NCBI GenBank assembly: GCA_030549495.1
Contig: JAUIRK010001031.1
Coordinates: 62,001 to 126,000, forward strand
Length of the DNA stretch: 64,000 nucleotides
Origin: Nectonema munidae
Lineage: Eukaryota > Nematomorpha > Nectonematoida > Nectonematidae
Reading direction: 5' to 3'
Made by a program: the position numbers and the translations under genes. Shown one piece after another: positions 59,054 through 64,000 of the stretch. Below the pieces are notes generated by a model, which was given only the letters and a program-made list of their open reading frames with translations, searched no databases and had not been told where the DNA came from. How positions within the stretch are numbered: position 1 is the stretch's first letter; every line of letters begins with the position of its first letter.

Positions 59054-61645
59054 TATTTTCGCTTAGAAGATTCGCGACTAATTTGGCATTATCAAAAAAA
59101 GTATCTTATGTCCGCGTATATATACTTTGATATATAATATGCATATACTAAATTTTTAAGGCCCGGTTTTTTATATTGAAAAAGGCATAACAACAATGTC
59201 AAAAACTGGATCTTCTCTATATTGGATTTCGGATCTTAGTAGAGCAGATTTTCCACGATTTCACATGATTTCATTTATCTAGTACTTTGTCTACATTCCT
59301 TGCTTTTTATGTACGCCTCCAATATTTTCTTTCATTTTCACCTAGGAAACAATTATGTGTTTCAAGGATATATTTGATAAACTTATAAGTTATCAGGGGT
59401 GGCCAACCTTTTTATAGGATACGCGTCAAATATAGTATTTCCTGATGATGATACTCTAAAAAAAATTTTATTCTCTTATCTCAATTTTAAATCTTGTCTT
59501 TTTCTTAGATATGTTATAAAGAAAAATTTTTAATTTTAATATTTCAAAAAATTATTTCTTTTCTATCATTCTTGTAAGAACTGTTAAAAAGTGCTTTTAG
59601 GAATTGAGTAATTTTTAAAGTCAAAAGTAATCAAGGCATCATTTCAGATTATTACACATGGCCCCACTTTCTGCGCATACGTCATGGGTTCACCACTCCT
59701 TTAGACCTTATTTTTTGTGATGTTTGCCTCTAAGTATAAATTGTCTAAAAAATTTTGTGAGTTTTTTATTGTTAGATTACAACGCAACTGTCTATACTTT
59801 CGCCTATTTTTTGTAGGGGTGTGTAGTATTTACTCGATTTAAAAATAGTTTAACTACCCTGCACAAGAAAATGCTGAAAAATTAGAGGCATTCGAAACTG
59901 AAATATATATTAAGTAATTTTATGTAGAACTTTTTTCTTTTAAGTTTAATATAGAGTATAAAATGTATGTAAAAAGTTATTTTTGCTACTTTTTCTCCTT
60001 TTTTTCCTTCTGTATATTTTTTTAGGGTTAATGATATATCACAAGTTTATGAGTTTTCTCCTAAGTTTAATAGGCGCTCGTACCGTTTGCCTACTTGCTT
60101 TTCCCCAATGGACATGTCTTTGCCTAATGGAAAGTTTGCCTAACAGGCATTTTGTCTCAAAACCTTTTGAATTATTTTATTAGTTTATCCTTGTTTTATC
60201 CAATAATTCATCTTTATTTTTCTTATATATCCATTTTTTATTTTAAATATATATTATTGTTTTTATATTTATTATTTTCGTTCTGTAAAATGTTATCTGA
60301 TTGACCTGTACTTTGGTATAGAAGTTCTTTTAGACATCCATTTCGACACGGGCTTCTATTAAAATATCATTTGCTCGACCCAAATATAAAGTCAGATTGA
60401 ATTTTGGATTTTCTTCACTAGGGATTCAAAAATCCCGGTTCTCCCAAAAATTTATAATTCTAAAAAGTTGGGATATCAGAATATATGTCTAAGAGAACTT
60501 ATATATATATATATATATATCAAAATTTGGGACATTTATGTGATGTTCCACATAACGGAAATAATATAATACATATATTTAAAAAATAAAAATAAAAATA
60601 AAAAATATGGATGAATTATAGGATAAAACAAGGGTAAACTCAAAAGATAAATTTAATAAGTATTCATTTATATTAATGAAATCAAATTTTTAGCAATTTT
60701 GTGAAACTTAATATTAGGGAGCATTTCGTTAAAAAGTCACATCCGCATATACATATCCTACAATCACAACAGTTACTCAGCATTTGATCAAAGAAAAACG
60801 TGAATGCGTGATCATGATTGAAATAATCATTACTCATATACTTTGCATATTTATATTAAATATTCAAACAATTCGAAATATTTTAATGAAATAGGTAATA
60901 TCATGATTTTACTCATAAAAGTGCAATATCTCATTTTGCTTTAAAGTCTGTGCTCAGTATAGACTTATGCATGTAGGTTTGCTTCATTATTTTTAATTAA
61001 AATGATTTATCTCTTGACAGGCTTGATGAATCTAGGCAATACATGTTTCATCAATTCAGCTCTGCAATGCTTAAGCAACACTGAAATCCTAACTAAATAT
61101 TTCCTATCTAAGCAATACCTTGACGAGTTGAACAGGCAAGTTTTGTATTTCCGCAATGAAATGTGTGTACTATTTTTCCTCCTTAGATCAAATCCACTGG
61201 GAAGGCAAGGCAAGCTAGCAGAAATATGGTCTCAACTGCTTTTGCAGCTTTGGTGTACTGATTCTAAAGTTATCGCTCCTGTTAAGTTAAAAGATTTCAT
61301 TATGGCTTCTTCAGACCTCTTTGCAAGTACAATTCGTTTTTTTCTTTTCACCAAGTACTTATGTTTCGTATTAGGTAGTCAACAACACGATGTCCAGGAG
61401 TTTTTAGCGTTTATGATCGATGGTCTTCACGAAGACTTGAATCGCGTAGCCGTGAAAGTCTATCAAGGTCTTCCTGATTCAGATGATGTTAGCTATGAAG
61501 TTTTGGCGCAAAAAGCATGGGAAAATCATTGTGCTAGAAATGACAGCATTATCGTTGACACATTTCAAGGCGCGTTAAGATCAGTTATTCGCTGCGGCAC
61601 ATGTGGCCACACTCGCTTTAGCTTTGATCCTTTTTCTTTCTTAAG
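55097..61645 (+). CDS. USP32: USP32-type EF-hand ubiquitin hydrolase, 5' part (at least 6 exons)
   Basis: A membrane-associated deubiquitinase. Inferred exons are 55097-56204, 56272-57300, 58468-58794, 61021-61135, 61187-61326 and 61375-61645; the gene then continues beyond the window. The N-terminus MGGKES keeps the glycine expected for myristoylation (human MGAKES). Two canonical EF-hand loops sit at residues 243-254 and 279-290. SQTLAGVTHL and CGISACCRGP are USP32 hallmarks. Exon 2 holds a DUSP-like domain (SSEWWSLWHQYV, then IPQPLWHALDRWY). Exon 3 holds a ubiquitin-like part (LIEVRNSDFTWPQEM). The catalytic Cys is in GNTCFINSALQCLSN, and QQHDVQEFLAFMIDGLHEDL follows. Frame is kept across all joins. 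One intron uses a GC donor. The His box lies outside the window. Confidence 0.93.
57301..58467 (+). other. USP32 intron 2 with a hAT MITE fragment
   Basis: Bases 57527-57690 (CAGAGATTCCCAAAG, then TTATAGGATACGCGCCAAAT) match 59394-59600 in the next intron. The rest of the intron has no exon-like sequence. Confidence 0.65.
59394..59701. mobile_element. hAT MITE in USP32 intron 3
   Basis: Left end CAGGGGTGGCCAACC; right end GGGTTCACCACTCCTT, an imperfect inverted repeat. About 306 bp. The left 200 bp match 57527-57690. No perfect 8-bp duplication was seen, so the copy is old. The intron also holds an (ATT)n run at 59022-59048 and a (TA)n run near 60500. Confidence 0.7.
61136..61186 (+). other. 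51-bp GC-AG intron of USP32
   Basis: Donor AACAG|GCAAGT, acceptor CCTTAG. Removing it gives LNRSNPLGRQGKLAEIW, colinear with the human LNRTNPIG region; keeping it inserts 17 hydrophobic residues absent in the family. Length is a multiple of three and it contains no stop. Confidence 0.75.
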
Positions 61646-62574
61646 GTATGGCCTTTTTTTTATTGTCAAGTTAAAATAACGGCAATATTGGAAAAAAGAA
61701 ATATTAACACAAATTTTTTCTTTTTGCTCCTTTTTTTGTGGATTGTTTTTTAGAACAAATGATGTCACTAGTATATTAGTTTTTTCCTTTAAGCTTTATA
61801 TTGAATATAAAAAGTATATATAATCTAATACGAACTACTAATGCGTTATACGAACATATGACTTGATTCATTGTCTTTTTCAGTTTGATTATAAATTCTT
61901 GATTTACTCCATTATTAATGTTTTACTCTTCATAAAAAAATGTGAAATGTGATGTTGAAAGTTCAAGCAATTTGCACACTTTGAGGGAAAAGGATCAATG
62001 AATAATTTTTAGACGATATCTTCGAACGACAAATATTTTTACATTTCAATACTTTTTCGAAAAATATAAATAGTGATAAGTAATGCAAACTTAAAAATCT
62101 CCTTATTCTTAAATCAAACCGCATACTTTATCCTCTGCAATTCGATTCTTATTATATACTACTTTTTTTCACAAAAAGCTGATCTATGGTCTAAATTAGT
62201 AATTTTCAACTTTATTCAGGATCTCTTATCGATATTTTTTGAACTGGGAAATTTTTGTCGACCCTTTATTTTTTATTGCTACAAATTTTATATTTTAAGG
62301 GGTTATATTTATCAAAAATATAAGAATAAGTTAGCAGTTCTTAATCACTATTTTTTATTTGTTTACTCAATTAATTTTATATGGTATATATTTTTAATTC
62401 TGCTTATCTATAAAAAATAAATTGAATTTTATAAAATCAAACTTTATTGAATGAAAAAAGAAAAAATTTTGAACTGAAAACTTTTTGAATGAAGATAAAG
62501 AACACGACTAAACACTTTGAAACGAAAAAGTTAAAATAAATATTTTAATTACTTTTAGTATTAAAAACCGAATT
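61646..62574. other. USP32 downstream intron, AT-rich
   Basis: The next expected exon (SLPLP...YLE zinc-ribbon region) was not found. The 115-codon frame at 62073-62420 is Phe/Ile/Tyr-rich with no recognisable motif and is most likely chance. Confidence 0.5.
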
Positions 62575-62742
62575 CACCAAGATATGAAAATGGGAAAGTA
62601 TTCACATATAACTGATCCTTTTGCCATGATATATCATATTTTTTTCAATTTAAGAACTTTTCCTTACCAAATTATTATATGAACCCCTCTAAAAATATTG
62701 TGGACCTCTGGGTGTCCACATGAACCACTTTGAGAAACACTG
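62575..62742 (-). mobile_element. hAT non-autonomous fragment (family also at 5467)
   Basis: On the minus strand it starts CAGTGTTTCTCAAAGTGG and continues TCATGTGGACACCC, TTTAGAGGGGTTCATA and CTTTCCCATTTTCATATCTT, as at 5467-5660. Confidence 0.75.
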
Positions 62743-64000
62743 GTCTAAATAGAGCATTTTCTAGAATTAAAACTCTTTAACTAACTAATAGGAGTCAAAT
62801 TTTGTTCTTATAAAGTTAGCTAAAATAGTTTTTGTAAAGTGCTGTACAAAATTGCTTTTCTGTTTGTGGCTGTGATTAGCAAATATGTGCAGTGATTGAA
62901 GTCCTAGGTAAAAGATTTTTAGATTTTTTTATTTCTCGAATACATAATCCATTACTTTCATAGTCATAGAATTGGAATGAATGAAAAGCCAAGCAAAAAA
63001 AGCTGTAATTATTTTGCTTAACACTGCCTGAGCTCTGCTATTTCCCCTTTCACCACGCTTATTTTGTTTTTGTTGGCATAAATAAAATTAGTTCTCATGT
63101 TTGCATTTGCACCATCCATGACATTTTATCGAGGTAATAAATGTACTATGCCAGGGATGCATACGTTTTTTGTTTAACGATTCAATTTCAAACTACAAGT
63201 ACTTTTACTGCGCTGCAATTATGGCGCTCTTTTTTTGAAAAGTTTAAAATGAAAAGGGTTAGGGTTAGGCTATAATATCATCTAAAGCAAAAACCTAAAT
63301 CTAAATATAAACTATAAGCTAAAAACACATTCAACCAATAAAACGAATACAACATAAATTAAAATAATTTTTGCAAAAAGAAATTTAATTAGCAAAACTT
63401 TATTCAAACGAAATTTATTGAAATTAATGTCGTTTCTGGCATTACTTTTCTATTGCAATTTTCTTTCAAAATTTTGAGGCTATTTATAGAAGAAAATTTG
63501 CTTATACGAGAGTGAGTATGCTATAAAACCAAAAAGAAACTTCGTCAACTACAAAAGAAAATTTACCGTTTGTTACTAACTTGAGAGAATTACGCTTCAC
63601 TAACTTAAATTATAAAACTTTTTAATTTCTTAAAAAAAATTAATTTTTTCTTTTCATTCTTTTTAAGAGTTAGTAATTTTTACAAACTAATTAAATAGCT
63701 AAGTTTTCAACAGAATCTTGTTTGGTTGTGATAAGCAAGCCAACCTTGGAATAAAGTTCTATTCCTTCAGATTGTTTTGAATATCGTGATGTTTTTTTGT
63801 AAAAAAACAATAAGTTCATCCCTCAGTTCAAAGATACGTCTGATCGTATTCTCCTGAGAAAGGTCTATAAATGTCTATGTATGGTGAAGGAGGGAGATGT
63901 GATGAGAACTAAAAAAATTTACAAAGGAACTTATACAGTCGAATATTCAGAATTCACATTTTAACAAAATTAGCAGTCCAAACATGATGATAACTTCGGA
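62743..64000. other. AT-rich stretch to the window end
   Basis: No exon recognised. GGGTTAGGGTTAGG at 63258 is a two-unit telomere-like motif, too short to call. Confidence 0.5.

Noticed and set aside
62073-62420. 115-codon open frame as a membrane protein gene
   Set aside because: Composition is what AT-rich random sequence gives (Phe, Ile, Tyr, Lys); no motif, and it falls inside the USP32 gene's downstream intron.
63254-63270. GGGTTAGGGTTAGG telomere-like motif
   Set aside because: Only two units; common by chance in AT-rich DNA and not at an end.
1-64000. CRISPR array, bacterial operon, viral or LTR-element content
   Set aside because: The regular repeats here have units of 28-160 bp without unique spacers of constant size. 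No gag, protease, integrase, capsid or paired LTRs were recognised, and host genes are spliced animal genes.

Overview
This window is AT-rich animal nuclear DNA, apparently from an invertebrate. Its host genes are spliced with mostly very short introns (48-101 bp) plus a few of 0.5-2.3 kb, and sparse genes sit in a large excess of transposon debris. No prokaryotic, organellar, viral or LTR-element signature was seen. I cannot name the species; a parasitic-copepod-like or other AT-rich invertebrate genome would fit.

Five host genes can be supported. (1) A four-exon NOSIP gene (minus, 1415-4955), complete at 295 codons. (2) Elongin C (minus, 25274-25618), intact and intronless. (3) A previously hidden three-exon gene for a 106-residue zinc-finger-like protein (minus, 29801-30283). 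(4) An intronless emopamil-binding protein/sterol isomerase gene (EBP, plus, 32767-33393). (5) The 5' two thirds of a USP32-type EF-hand deubiquitinase gene (plus, 55097-61645), which continues past the right edge. The genes form no pathway cluster; NOSIP, elongin C and USP32 share only a general link to ubiquitin.

Most of the rest is mobile DNA. There are coding remnants of at least five hAT transposases, one pogo/Tigger transposase and one piggyBac-type transposase. Two different non-LTR retrotransposons are present, one Jockey/CR1-like on the minus strand and one R1/I-like with an RNase H segment on the plus strand. There are also a short Helentron-type element, tRNA-derived SINEs and several hAT MITEs, three insertions having clear target-site duplications.

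The most unusual structure is a family of piggyBac-like elements (TTAA target, ends beginning CCCTATTAGTGC). Their interiors are long arrays of about 140-150 bp tandem repeats. One 4.27-kb copy (41570-45839) has both ends; other copies lie at about 10430-11978 and 34031-35585. A second unusual zone, 28-40 kb, is a patchwork of minisatellites and a shared repeat block in opposite orientations. It surrounds the zinc-finger and EBP genes and is itself split by the Tigger element.

Layout: 1-5 kb NOSIP with MITEs in its introns; 5-14 kb hAT debris, SINEs and a satellite array; 14.4-18.2 kb LINE; 19.4-24.6 kb hAT and piggyBac remnants; 25.3 kb elongin C; 27.9-40 kb Helentron, minisatellites, zinc-finger gene, EBP and Tigger; 40-46 kb hAT and the satellite-bearing piggyBac-like element; 47.4-50.5 kb second LINE; 51.7-53.6 kb hAT remnants and a palindromic array; 55-62 kb USP32; 62-64 kb AT-rich DNA.
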